From the NCBI GenBank assembly GCA_945980015.1, contig CAMFQI010000039.1:1-7875 (forward strand): 7,875 nt of DNA. Direction: 5' to 3'. The notes under the pieces are model-generated. The model had not been told where the DNA came from, did not search any database, and saw only the letters and a program-made list of their open reading frames with translations. Below are positions 1 through 7,820 of the stretch, in pieces. This DNA comes from an uncultured Eubacterium sp. (GTDB lineage Bacteria; Bacillota; Clostridia; Oscillospirales; Acutalibacteraceae). The position numbers were made by a program, and so were the translations under genes. Numbering within the stretch: the stretch's first letter is position 1; each line of letters opens with the position of its first letter.

Positions 1-47
1 GAGATTCCTCTACGTCTCGTGGGCTCGGAGATGTGTATAAGAGACAG
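1..47 (+). other. Nextera adapter, P7/i7 side (artefact)
   Basis: This is synthetic sequence. Positions 1-5 match the end of the Illumina P7 oligo. Positions 6-13 (TCCTCTAC) match the in-adapter form of Nextera index N712 as I remember it. Positions 14-47 are the Nextera read-2 transposase adapter, ending in the 19-base Tn5 mosaic end AGATGTGTATAAGAGACAG at 29-47. Genomic sequence starts at 48. The adapter truncates the phosphodiesterase gene that reads leftward into it. Confidence 0.98.
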
Positions 48-376
48 CCGTTAGGTCGCATACGAACATCAACCTCAAACACGGCAACCTCGTTTAGTAT
101 TGCCGCTTCGAGAGATTCCATAGAATTATCGGGCGTATCGAAGGCGCCCGTGTGAGCCGTGATAGTAAAATCGTCCATAAAAATCAAGGTCTTTTCATCA
201 TAGTTTTTATTAAAAGCGTAGATTGCAACTCCGACAATCATCGCAACGCTTACCAAAAAAGCAAATATTTGGTAGCTGATACGCTTGAACCACGTCGGAG
301 TCATATTCCTTTTCAGAAAGGCTTTAAGCTTTTCTTTTTTTTCGCCCTTACGCTTTTTCTTCGGATTATCTGCCAT
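48..376 (-). CDS. Membrane-anchored glycerophosphodiester phosphodiesterase-like protein, 5' part only
   Basis: This is the N-terminal 109 complete codons of a longer gene, cut off by the adapter. It starts at an ATG (376-374) with AAGGTGAT at 381-388 as ribosome binding site. Residues 1-32 are very basic (rich in Lys), about 33-55 form one hydrophobic membrane segment, and an outside domain begins near residue 70. That domain opens like the GDPD TIM barrel: AHTG at 74-77 in the place of the usual HRG, PDNS at 82-85 in the place of PENT, and FEVDV at 100-104 carrying the expected metal ligands Glu101 and Asp103. Family members hydrolyse glycerophosphodiesters or lipid/teichoic-acid-derived phosphodiesters to glycerol 3-phosphate and an alcohol. 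The usual Arg after the catalytic His is Thr here, so substrate and activity are uncertain. The rest of the barrel, with the remaining metal site and catalytic residues, is missing from the window. It lies 37 bases after guaB and may be co-transcribed with it. Confidence 0.8.
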
Positions 377-390
377 CGAAATCACCTTGC

Positions 391-412
391 AGGGCGAAAA
401 TCAAAACGCCCT
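391..412 (-). other. Short inverted repeat between guaB and the phosphodiesterase gene
   Basis: A perfect 6-base-pair stem (AGGGCG with CGCCCT) encloses a 10-base loop, just after the guaB stop codon and two bases upstream of the next gene's ribosome binding site. No T tract follows the stem on the minus strand, so it is not a standard intrinsic terminator. It could weakly modulate translation of the downstream gene, stabilise the guaB mRNA 3' end, or be chance. Confidence 0.3.
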
Positions 413-413
413 T

Positions 414-1922
<1,509 letters not shown>

Positions 1923-1924
1923 CT

Positions 1925-1953
1925 ATTTTACCACTTTGTATTAAGTATATCAA
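1925..1953 (-). promoter_or_regulatory. Sigma-A-type promoter of guaB
   Basis: On the minus strand a -35 box TTGATA (1953-1948) is followed by a 17-base spacer and a -10 box TAAAAT (1930-1925). Each box differs from consensus at one position, and the spacer is the optimal length. The expected transcription start is near 1918, giving a leader of about 30 bases that includes the ribosome binding site. The TGA stop codon of the upstream shikimate kinase gene (1952-1950) falls inside the -35 box. guaB is therefore likely expressed independently of the upstream unit, with possible read-through in addition. Confidence 0.75.
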
Positions 1954-2465
1954 GTACTTTTTTGCTCATTGACTGCATTTACTATCATTTGTACCGTTTG
2001 TTCAACTGTATTGTTGTTGCAATCAATGGTAATGTCGGCATATTTTTTGTATAAAGGCAGGCGTTCGTTGTACATATCACGGAGCGTTGAACCGTTTTTG
2101 AGCACAACTCCTCGGGTGGTGATGTTCTTTATTCTGTCGCACATTTCGTCATAGCCGAGATGAAGATAAATCACCCTGCCGCTTTTTTTGAGATGCTCCA
2201 TACCCTTTTGGCTGTAAACCACCGAGCCGCCTGTTGCAATAACGGTTGCGTTAATATTAAGCGAGAGTATGCATTTTTCCTCAGCCGAAAGAAAATAATC
2301 CGTGCCGTCTGTGTTTATAATCTCCTGTAACGCACGCTCCTCCAAGCCCTGAAGCAGTAGGTCGGTATCAAAAAAGTTTTTCAACAGTGCCTTTGCCGTA
2401 AGTACGCCGCAGGTGCTTTTTCCGCTTCCCGGCATACCGATTAAAATTATGTTTTCCTTATTCAT
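1950..2465 (-). CDS. aroK: Shikimate kinase-like protein (variant substrate site)
   Basis: The family phosphorylates shikimate with ATP to shikimate 3-phosphate in chorismate synthesis. The 171-residue product has a P-loop GMPGSGKST at 10-18, DTD at 33-35 (substrate and Mg2+ site), TGGS at 78-81 where most family members have GGG, a lid arginine at Arg118, and ERLPLY with Arg135 in the position of the substrate-binding arginine near the C terminus. The second substrate-contacting arginine, normally in an FR motif (Arg58 in the Mycobacterium enzyme), is Leu59 here (YFLSAEE). It may be a divergent shikimate kinase subfamily or a kinase for another small substrate. I chose the ATG at 2465-2463 because GGAG sits 7 bases upstream and the codon overlaps the nth stop (TAATG). 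A TTG start eight codons earlier is possible but unlikely. It is the last gene of the coupled upstream group. No other shikimate pathway gene is nearby. Confidence 0.82.
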   Translation of the reverse strand: MNKENIILIGMPGSGKSTCGVLTAKALLKNFFDTDLLLQGLEERALQEIINTDGTDYFLSAEEKCILSLNINATVIATGGSVVYSQKGMEHLKKSGRVIYLHLGYDEMCDRIKNITTRGVVLKNGSTLRDMYNERLPLYKKYADITIDCNNNTVEQTVQMIVNAVNEQKST

Positions 2466-3097
2466 TATTTCACTCCGACTTTTTTGCAATTAAATTCCAT
2501 AGGACACTCGTCGCATTTCGGCTTTCGTGCAGAGCAAATATCTCTGCCGAAAAGCACTATTCTGTGGCAAAAATCTGAGCCCTCGTCGGCAGGAACAATT
2601 TTTTTGAGTGCAAATTCTATTTTCTTCGGGTCCTTATCCTCAACAAGTCCTATTCTGTTTGAAATTCTTATCATATGGGTGTCAACGACGATACTTTCCT
2701 TGCCGTAAATATCGCCGACAATGAGATTAGCCGTTTTTCTGCCGACACCGTTTAGCGTAATCAAATCCTCGATATTGTCGGGAACAACGCCGCCGAAACG
2801 GTCACGCACGCCCTTTGCCATATCAATTATCGACTCCGCCTTGCTTTTATAAAAGCCGCAGGAATGTATGATTTTTTCGATATCCTTTACATCTGCGTTG
2901 CAATAGTCGTCAAGCGTTTTGTATTTTTCAAACAATGCAGGCGTGACAAGGTTTACTCTTGCGTCCGTGCATTGAGCCGAAAGACGAACCGCCACCAAAA
3001 GCTCAAACGGATTTGAGGCATTGAGCGAGCAGATTGCCTCGGGATATTCCTTTTTCAAAACTTCAATAGCGTTTAACGCTCTTTGCTTTTTCGTCAT
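2465..3097 (-). CDS. nth: Endonuclease III (DNA glycosylase/AP lyase)
   Basis: This base-excision repair enzyme removes oxidised pyrimidines and cleaves the DNA strand at the resulting abasic site. The 210-residue product matches the family length. The helix-hairpin-helix motif LNGVGRKTAN contains catalytic Lys121, and VVDTH contains catalytic Asp139, one residue off E. coli numbering. The C-terminal [4Fe-4S] cluster motif is intact as C-x6-C-x2-C-x5-C (Cys188, 195, 198 and 204). The chosen ATG at 3097-3095 overlaps the rarA stop as ATGA, a standard coupled start. An in-frame TTG at 3124 would add nine lysine-rich residues. Only AAGGA, well upstream, resembles a ribosome binding site, so initiation probably depends on ribosomes finishing rarA. 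The gene ends one base into aroK. All key residues are present, so it should be active. Confidence 0.96.
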   Translation of the reverse strand: MTKKQRALNAIEVLKKEYPEAICSLNASNPFELLVAVRLSAQCTDARVNLVTPALFEKYKTLDDYCNADVKDIEKIIHSCGFYKSKAESIIDMAKGVRDRFGGVVPDNIEDLITLNGVGRKTANLIVGDIYGKESIVVDTHMIRISNRIGLVEDKDPKKIEFALKKIVPADEGSDFCHRIVLFGRDICSARKPKCDECPMEFNCKKVGVK

Positions 3098-4365
3098 TTG
3101 TTTTTGTCTTTTATCCTTTGCCAATATTCACGATGGGTTTGCTCGTTTTTGTTTTCGCCGTAGGTGTAGTAGCGTGCATTTTTGATTTTGTCGGGGAGAT
3201 ATTGCTGTTTTACCCAATGATTATCAAATGCGTGGGGATAGAGATAATGCTGTCCCTTAACCGCCGCATCCTCGCCATCGTAATGCTTATTTTGAAGCTG
3301 ACGGGGAATAGGTCCGATATTTCCCTTTCTTACGTCCTCAAGGGCTAAGTCTATTGCGGCTTCGCCCGAATTTGATTTCGGCGAGGTGGCGACTAATATT
3401 ACTGCGTCGGCAAGCGGTATTCTCGCTTCGGGAAGTCCGAGCATTAACGCACTGTCAACCGCCGCCTTTACTATCGGGATTATCTGCGGATAGGCAAGTC
3501 CGACGTCCTCGCAGGCGGTTACTAAAAGCCGTCTGCACGCCGAGGGCAAATCTCCCGCTTCAAGAAGCCTTGCAAGATAATGAAGCGCAGCGTCGGGGTC
3601 GGAGCCTCGCATACTCTTTTGAAAAGCCGATATAATGTCGTAATGCTCGTCGCCGTCACGGTCATAGCGCATGGCGGATTTTTGAGTAAGCTCACCTGCA
3701 ACGTCAAGAGTTATCGTCTTTTTTGAGTCAATAACAGGCGTTGCAAGCACGCAGTTTTCGACGCTGTTCATTGCCTTTCGTACATCACCGCCGCAGCCGT
3801 TTGCAATCCTCTCGCAAACGCCCTGCTCATATTCTATTGCTACGCCCTGTTCATTTTGCAAAAATTCAAACGCTCTTTCAACAGCCGGAACAATATCCTT
3901 GCTTTCGATTTGCTTAAATTCAAAAACCGTGCTTCGTGACAGAATAGCCGAGTAAACATAAAAATAGGGATTTTCCGTAGTCGAAGCGATAAGCGTTATT
4001 TTTCCGTTTTCTATGTATTCCAAAAGCGTTTGTTGTTGGCGTTTGTTGAAATACTGAATTTCGTCAAGATAAAGCAGTATTCCGTTGGGCGCAGAAAATG
4101 TGTCAAGCTCGGCAACTATTTCCTTAATGTCCTTTGTTGAAGCGGAGGTGCCGTTGAGCTTGCGTAAGGCACGCTTCGTCTTGTTTGCGATAATGGACGC
4201 AACAGTCGTTTTTCCGACGCCCGACGGACCGTAAAAAATCAAATTCGGAACGTCGCCGTTTTCTATCATATTGTAAAGAGCCTTGTCGGGAGAAAGCAGG
4301 TGCTTTTGTCCTACAACCTGCGAAAGCTCCGTAGGTCTTATTCTGTCTGCAAGGGGTTTATTCAT
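3094..4365 (-). CDS. rarA: Replication-associated recombination protein A (AAA+ ATPase, RarA/MgsA)
   Basis: RarA is a clamp-loader-like ATPase that acts at stalled replication forks and on single-stranded DNA ends. The 423-residue product carries the family start (PLADRIRPTELSQVVGQ), a Walker A motif GPSGVGKTT at 46-54, a Walker B motif with Asp101-Glu102 (LLYLDEIQ), a sensor-1 segment STTENP, and LSRS with the arginine finger. The C-terminal oligomerisation domain ends in the typical YLYPHAF and QQYLP motifs. The ATG at 4365-4363 is chosen because AGGGAG lies 6 bases upstream at 4372-4377. A longer frame extends 11 codons upstream but lacks family similarity. It overlaps the end of queH by 8 bases and the nth start by 4. 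Linkage to nth makes a replication/repair pair inside this operon. No unusual features were seen. Confidence 0.96.
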   Translation of the reverse strand: MNKPLADRIRPTELSQVVGQKHLLSPDKALYNMIENGDVPNLIFYGPSGVGKTTVASIIANKTKRALRKLNGTSASTKDIKEIVAELDTFSAPNGILLYLDEIQYFNKRQQQTLLEYIENGKITLIASTTENPYFYVYSAILSRSTVFEFKQIESKDIVPAVERAFEFLQNEQGVAIEYEQGVCERIANGCGGDVRKAMNSVENCVLATPVIDSKKTITLDVAGELTQKSAMRYDRDGDEHYDIISAFQKSMRGSDPDAALHYLARLLEAGDLPSACRRLLVTACEDVGLAYPQIIPIVKAAVDSALMLGLPEARIPLADAVILVATSPKSNSGEAAIDLALEDVRKGNIGPIPRQLQNKHYDGEDAAVKGQHYLYPHAFDNHWVKQQYLPDKIKNARYYTYGENKNEQTHREYWQRIKDKNK

Positions 4366-4984
4366 TGTTTTCTCCCTGTCGATTTTTTGAGAATACACAG
4401 CCGCAGAAATTTTGGCGGTAGAGCGAGTATTCTTTGCTTAACTGAATTGAACGCTTGTAGCCCTCCCGTTTTTTGAAATCGGAGGGAAGCCATTTTACGC
4501 CGTATTTTTCTTCAAGCCCGAAGCCAAGCTCGTTGATTTTTTGACTGTTTTTGAGCGGACTTATCGAAAGCGTGGTACAAAAATAATCGAAGCCCTGCTC
4601 CCTTGCAAGCCTTACCGTGCTTTCAAGCCGCATTTTATAACACCTAAAGCACCTCTCTCCGCCCTCCGGAACATTCTCCAAGCCCTTTGCGATTTCGAGA
4701 AAATCATCATAATTATAGTCGCCCTCAACGAGAGTAACTCTGTTTTTGAACGGCATTTGAGATATGAGTCTTTTCTGCTCCTCAAAGCGTTTGTCAAATT
4801 CCTGCTTCGGCGAAATATTTGGGTTGAAATAATACACCGTGATGTCGAAATATCGGCTCAAATATTCAAGAGTGTAGCTTGAACACGGAGCGCAGCACGA
4901 GTGAAGCAGGAGCCTCGGCGGATTGTCGGGGTCAATATTTTCAATTATTTTGTCGAGCTGATTTTGATAATTTATTTTGTTCAT
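4358..4984 (-). CDS. queH: Epoxyqueuosine reductase QueH
   Basis: QueH reduces epoxyqueuosine to queuosine in the wobble position of GUN-anticodon tRNAs. It is the cobalamin-independent, non-homologous replacement for QueG (former DUF208). The 208-residue product shows the conserved cysteines of the iron-sulfur protein: HSCCAPC at 28-34, CFRC at 112-115, and CGC at 194-196. Other family signatures are the VYYFNPNI segment and the long SISPLKNSQKINELG region. The ATG at 4984-4982 overlaps the stop of the upstream peptidase gene as ATGA, and no strong ribosome binding site precedes it, so coupled translation is likely. None of the other queuosine genes (queA, tgt, queC-F) are in the window. The host may make or salvage queuosine precursors elsewhere. 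Confidence 0.94.
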   Translation of the reverse strand: MNKINYQNQLDKIIENIDPDNPPRLLLHSCCAPCSSYTLEYLSRYFDITVYYFNPNISPKQEFDKRFEEQKRLISQMPFKNRVTLVEGDYNYDDFLEIAKGLENVPEGGERCFRCYKMRLESTVRLAREQGFDYFCTTLSISPLKNSQKINELGFGLEEKYGVKWLPSDFKKREGYKRSIQLSKEYSLYRQNFCGCVFSKNRQGENNE

Positions 4985-6396
4985 CGTGATAAATAGTTGA
5001 TAGGATTTACCTTTTCGCTGTCTATGATTACCTCAAAGTGACAATGCGGACCGGTTGAATTTCCGGTTGAGCCGCCTTCGGCAATCTTCTGTCCCTTTGT
5101 AACTGTTTCGCCCACGCCGACAGATAGCTTTGAGTTATGGGCATAAAGCGTATAAATCTTTCTGTCCTGTGCGTCGGTACCGTGATAAATGATGATGTAT
5201 TTTCCGTAGGAATAGTAATTTCCCTTTTTGTCACGAAGCGCCTTTGAGGTTACAACAATACCCTTTTGAGCCGCAACAACCGTTGTTCCGACAGGATATG
5301 GGAAATCAATTCCCGTATGCTTGCCGCCGTTTTTGTAGTAGCCGAAGCTCTCGCTTACCGTGTAGTGGCCGGGAGCAGGGTATGTCATATTCAAAACGGC
5401 GTTGGATTTATAGTACAAGGCGGAGGTTGTGTTAGGCACGTCGGGATTTTTCACAATATCCGAAACCTCGGGAATTTTCATTTCCGAGGGGTCCTTTTGT
5501 CCGCTCAAGATTGCATTTATTTCCTCGTCAACGAGCTTTATGAGTTCCTCGTCCTCGTATTTGTACTCACCGTACATCTTCGTTTGCGCCGTATATTGTG
5601 CGAGAAGTGCGTCGCTTTCGGCACGGTTCGTTGCAAGAGTTATCTTCTTTTCGGCAATCTCGTCTTGCTTTGCTTCGATTATATGCTGCTCGTTCAAAAG
5701 CTGTGCTTGTTTTTCGTCAAGGCTTGCCTTGTTTTGCTCAAGCTCCGTTTTTTTGCTCAAAATCTCGCTGTTTTGCTCGGTTATCTCGTCGATTTTTCTG
5801 TTAACCTCATTCATCAGCGCCGTGTCGGATTTTGTTATTGCCTTTATCATTTCGTAGCGGCTGAAAAGCTGACTTATGTCCTTGCTTGTAAGAAGCGCAA
5901 TCAAAATACTGCTTGAGCCCGAAACGTACATTGCACGCAGACGAAGGCAATATGCATTCTTCGTTGTTTCAAAGCTATCGTGAAGTGCTTCAAGCTTGTC
6001 GTTTGCCTTGTCGTATTCTGCCTGAACCTCGGCAATATCCTCGCTTAAAACGGTTATATCGGCGGTGAGCAAATCAACCTTTTCACTCGCCTGCCTTACC
6101 TCGTTATCGAGTAGGGTAAGCTCTTCGTTAAGGTAGCCGATTTTTTCATCAAGACTGTCTATGTATTCGCTCGTCACCTTTTCCGACTCGGAAAACTGCT
6201 TGAGCTTTTCTTCACTTTCCTTAAGGCTTTGTTCAAGTGCCTTGCGTTGCTCCTCAAGTATTGCCTGCGCCTGCTCTACCGTCATTTCGTTGCTCGGCGC
6301 AGTTGTCGGCTCGTCGGCATATGCAACACCCGACGAGCACAGCGCAAAGCATAGTGATAATATTATGCAAAAAGCCTTTTTTGTTACTGTTTTCAA
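4981..6396 (-). CDS. Secreted coiled-coil M23 peptidase (EnvC/PcsB-like), copy 2
   Basis: This is a 471-residue exported peptidoglycan hydrolase. Residues 1-27 are a signal peptide (KK, hydrophobic core, then AYA before Asp28). About 35-290 is predicted coiled coil rich in Glu, Lys and Leu. It includes a PcsB-type segment (YCLRLRAMYVSGSSS) also found in the neighbouring copy. The C terminus is a LytM/M23 zinc peptidase domain with ligands His360 and Asp364 (HTGIDF) and His453 (HCHFE), plus catalytic-position His420 (YAHN) and His451, so it looks active. In related bacteria such proteins split cell-wall crosslinks at division sites, often under FtsEX control. The start is TTG at 6396-6394, since AAGGAG lies 10 bases upstream and no in-frame ATG precedes the signal peptide. 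It starts 18 bases after the paralogue and overlaps queH by 4 bases. Confidence 0.92.
   Translation of the reverse strand: MKTVTKKAFCIILSLCFALCSSGVAYADEPTTAPSNEMTVEQAQAILEEQRKALEQSLKESEEKLKQFSESEKVTSEYIDSLDEKIGYLNEELTLLDNEVRQASEKVDLLTADITVLSEDIAEVQAEYDKANDKLEALHDSFETTKNAYCLRLRAMYVSGSSSILIALLTSKDISQLFSRYEMIKAITKSDTALMNEVNRKIDEITEQNSEILSKKTELEQNKASLDEKQAQLLNEQHIIEAKQDEIAEKKITLATNRAESDALLAQYTAQTKMYGEYKYEDEELIKLVDEEINAILSGQKDPSEMKIPEVSDIVKNPDVPNTTSALYYKSNAVLNMTYPAPGHYTVSESFGYYKNGGKHTGIDFPYPVGTTVVAAQKGIVVTSKALRDKKGNYYSYGKYIIIYHGTDAQDRKIYTLYAHNSKLSVGVGETVTKGQKIAEGGSTGNSTGPHCHFEVIIDSEKVNPINYLSR
5044..5075. repeat. Direct repeat, copy in peptidase 2
   Basis: This 32-base block matches 6487-6518 with one mismatch. 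It encodes the GSTGNSTGPH active-site segment of the M23 domain. It reflects paralogy of the two tandem genes, with unusually high nucleotide identity compared with surrounding sequence. Confidence 0.9.
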
Positions 6397-6406
6397 AAGT
6401 AAAAAT

Positions 6407-6412
6407 CTCCTT
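6407..6412 (-). promoter_or_regulatory. Ribosome binding site for the TTG-initiated peptidase gene
   Basis: AAGGAG on the minus strand falls in the 18-base gap between the two peptidase genes, 10 bases before the TTG start. The spacing is slightly long. No ATG or GTG alternative lies in frame nearby before the signal peptide, so this site decides the start. Confidence 0.75.
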
Positions 6413-6414
6413 AC

Positions 6415-7809
6415 TTATGGTAAATATAATTTGGGGTCTACTGCGTACGCCTGACTTGTTCCTCCGACTCTGACCTCAAAATGAAGATGCGGACCGGTTG
6501 AATTTCCTGTTGAGCCGCTATATGCAATAAGCTGTCCCTTTTGGACGTATTCGCCCTCACTGACAACTCTTGAATTGTTATGGGCATACAAGGTGTAGAC
6601 GGTCTTGCCGCTTGAATTCGTTTTGTCGTGGCGAATAACAATATAACGTCCATAGCTTCGGTACGTTCCGTTGGCATTTTTCAAGTCTGTTGAAATGATT
6701 ACCGTTCCGCTTTCTGCGGCAACGATTCTTTGATTAACCTGTCCGCCTGTTGCAAAGTCGCAGCCTGAATGACCCGAATATGCACCGAAAGCGCAGGTTA
6801 TCGTTGTGTAGGCGGGGCAGGGATAAATCATACTCAGCTTGCCTGACGGCGAGGTTGTAGGTTTAGTTGTAGTAGTTGTCGTAGTAGCCGGCTTACCCGG
6901 AGTATTCGTAGTGCTCGGTTGAGTAGTTGTAGTTGTTGTGGTAGTAGTTTCGGGCTTATACTTATCGTCGGCGGCGGCAATTGCGTCGTCGATTTCCTGC
7001 ATAAGAACGTCGTGCTGTTTTTCGTACATCTCGGTATTGTCGTAAACCTTATCCAAGGTCTTGTTTGCTTCGAGCTGTTGAGCCTCAATTTCAGCCTGAC
7101 GCTTTTCCATATCACGCTTTTGCTCAGCCAAATTCGTCTGTTGTATTTTCAAATTTGCCGAGTCAGATTCAAGCACGCTTTGGGTTTTGACGAGCAATTC
7201 CTCGTTTTGCTTAAGCTCGTTTCTTGTTTGCGTAAGCTGAGTAGTCTGCTGCCTTACGATATTGATGAGCGTTGCGTCACGGCGTGATACGGCGCTTACC
7301 ATTTCAAGCCTTGTCAAAAGCTGGGAAAGTCCGTCGCTGTTTAGCAAAAAACCGAGCGAGCTTGAGATGTCGCCGCTGACATAAAGCGCTCTTATTCGCT
7401 TGCAGTATTCGGTATAGGTCAGCTTGAACTGTTTGTCTAATTCCTCGGACTGAACCTCTAATTCGTCCAGCCTTGTGTGTATTTTCTCAATGCTTTGCTT
7501 GTTTTCCTCTATACTCTTTTCAAGCTCGGTGATACTGTTGTTCGTTTTTGTGACTTCATTTTTTACTATCGTGTACTGCTTTTTGAGATTGTCGAGGCGT
7601 TGATTGAGCACACGCAGATATTCCTCGGTGTCCTCGCCCTGCGCCTTGAGAATTTCGAGCTGCTCGTCAACCTTTTTCAGCTCCTCGTTGAGCTCCTCAA
7701 CCGTTTGGGCGCAAGCCGTTTCCGGCATAGACGCACTAAAGCCCGTCACCGTCAAAATAAGGCACAGGCACATTAAAAATGATATGAATTTTTTTGCCGC
7801 TTTTTTCAT
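6415..7809 (-). CDS. Secreted coiled-coil M23 peptidase with Thr-rich linker (EnvC/PcsB-like), copy 1
   Basis: This is a 464-residue exported peptidoglycan hydrolase and a paralogue of the next gene. Residues 1-34 are a signal peptide (KK-A-KK, hydrophobic core, ACA before Gln35). About 35-280 is a long coiled coil containing the PcsB-like segment YCKRIRALYVSGDISSS. A Thr/Pro linker runs from 288 to 322. The C-terminal LytM/M23 domain has zinc ligands His347 and Asp351 (HSGCDF) and His443 (HLHFEV), with His410 (YAHN) and His441 in the catalytic positions, so it appears active, unlike the degenerate E. coli EnvC. The ATG at 7809-7807 is followed at once by Lys-rich signal peptide sequence. Only 11 genomic bases (7810-7820) precede it before the adapter, with GGTGTGGA as a weak partial ribosome binding site. 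The promoter, and any ftsEX neighbours that often accompany such genes, lie outside the window. Confidence 0.93.
   Translation of the reverse strand: MKKAAKKFISFLMCLCLILTVTGFSASMPETACAQTVEELNEELKKVDEQLEILKAQGEDTEEYLRVLNQRLDNLKKQYTIVKNEVTKTNNSITELEKSIEENKQSIEKIHTRLDELEVQSEELDKQFKLTYTEYCKRIRALYVSGDISSSLGFLLNSDGLSQLLTRLEMVSAVSRRDATLINIVRQQTTQLTQTRNELKQNEELLVKTQSVLESDSANLKIQQTNLAEQKRDMEKRQAEIEAQQLEANKTLDKVYDNTEMYEKQHDVLMQEIDDAIAAADDKYKPETTTTTTTTTQPSTTNTPGKPATTTTTTTKPTTSPSGKLSMIYPCPAYTTITCAFGAYSGHSGCDFATGGQVNQRIVAAESGTVIISTDLKNANGTYRSYGRYIVIRHDKTNSSGKTVYTLYAHNNSRVVSEGEYVQKGQLIAYSGSTGNSTGPHLHFEVRVGGTSQAYAVDPKLYLP
6487..6518. repeat. Direct repeat, copy in peptidase 1
   Basis: This is the partner of 5044-5075, with 31 of 32 bases identical. 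It covers the GSTGNSTGPH segment just before the HxH zinc/catalytic motif. Confidence 0.9.
6844..6948 (-). repeat. Low-complexity Thr/Pro linker-coding tract
   Basis: This tract encodes residues 288-322 of peptidase 1, with a run of nine Thr, a PS/PGKP spacer, a run of seven Thr, then KPTTSPS. All four Thr codons are mixed, so it is not a pure trinucleotide microsatellite. Such linkers tether catalytic domains in secreted proteins of Ruminococcus-like bacteria and may be O-glycosylated (inference). The paralogue has no comparable tract, with only a shorter Pro/Ser/Asn-containing stretch in that position. Confidence 0.9.
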
Positions 7810-7820
7810 AAATCCACACC

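Noticed and set aside
4541..4882. Plus-strand 113-codon open frame.
   Set aside because: It is antisense to queH, whose conserved cysteine motifs establish the minus-strand gene.
5266..5916. Plus-strand open frame of 216 codons, and an overlapping one at 5429-5857.
   Set aside because: Both are antisense to the coiled-coil and M23 coding region, lack a ribosome binding site and recognisable domains, and arise from the Glu/Lys/Leu-rich composition of the real gene.
6844..6948. Repetitive tract considered as CRISPR or a phase-variable microsatellite.
   Set aside because: There are no repeat-spacer units. The Thr codons are mixed rather than identical, so it is a linker-coding tract with little tendency to slip.
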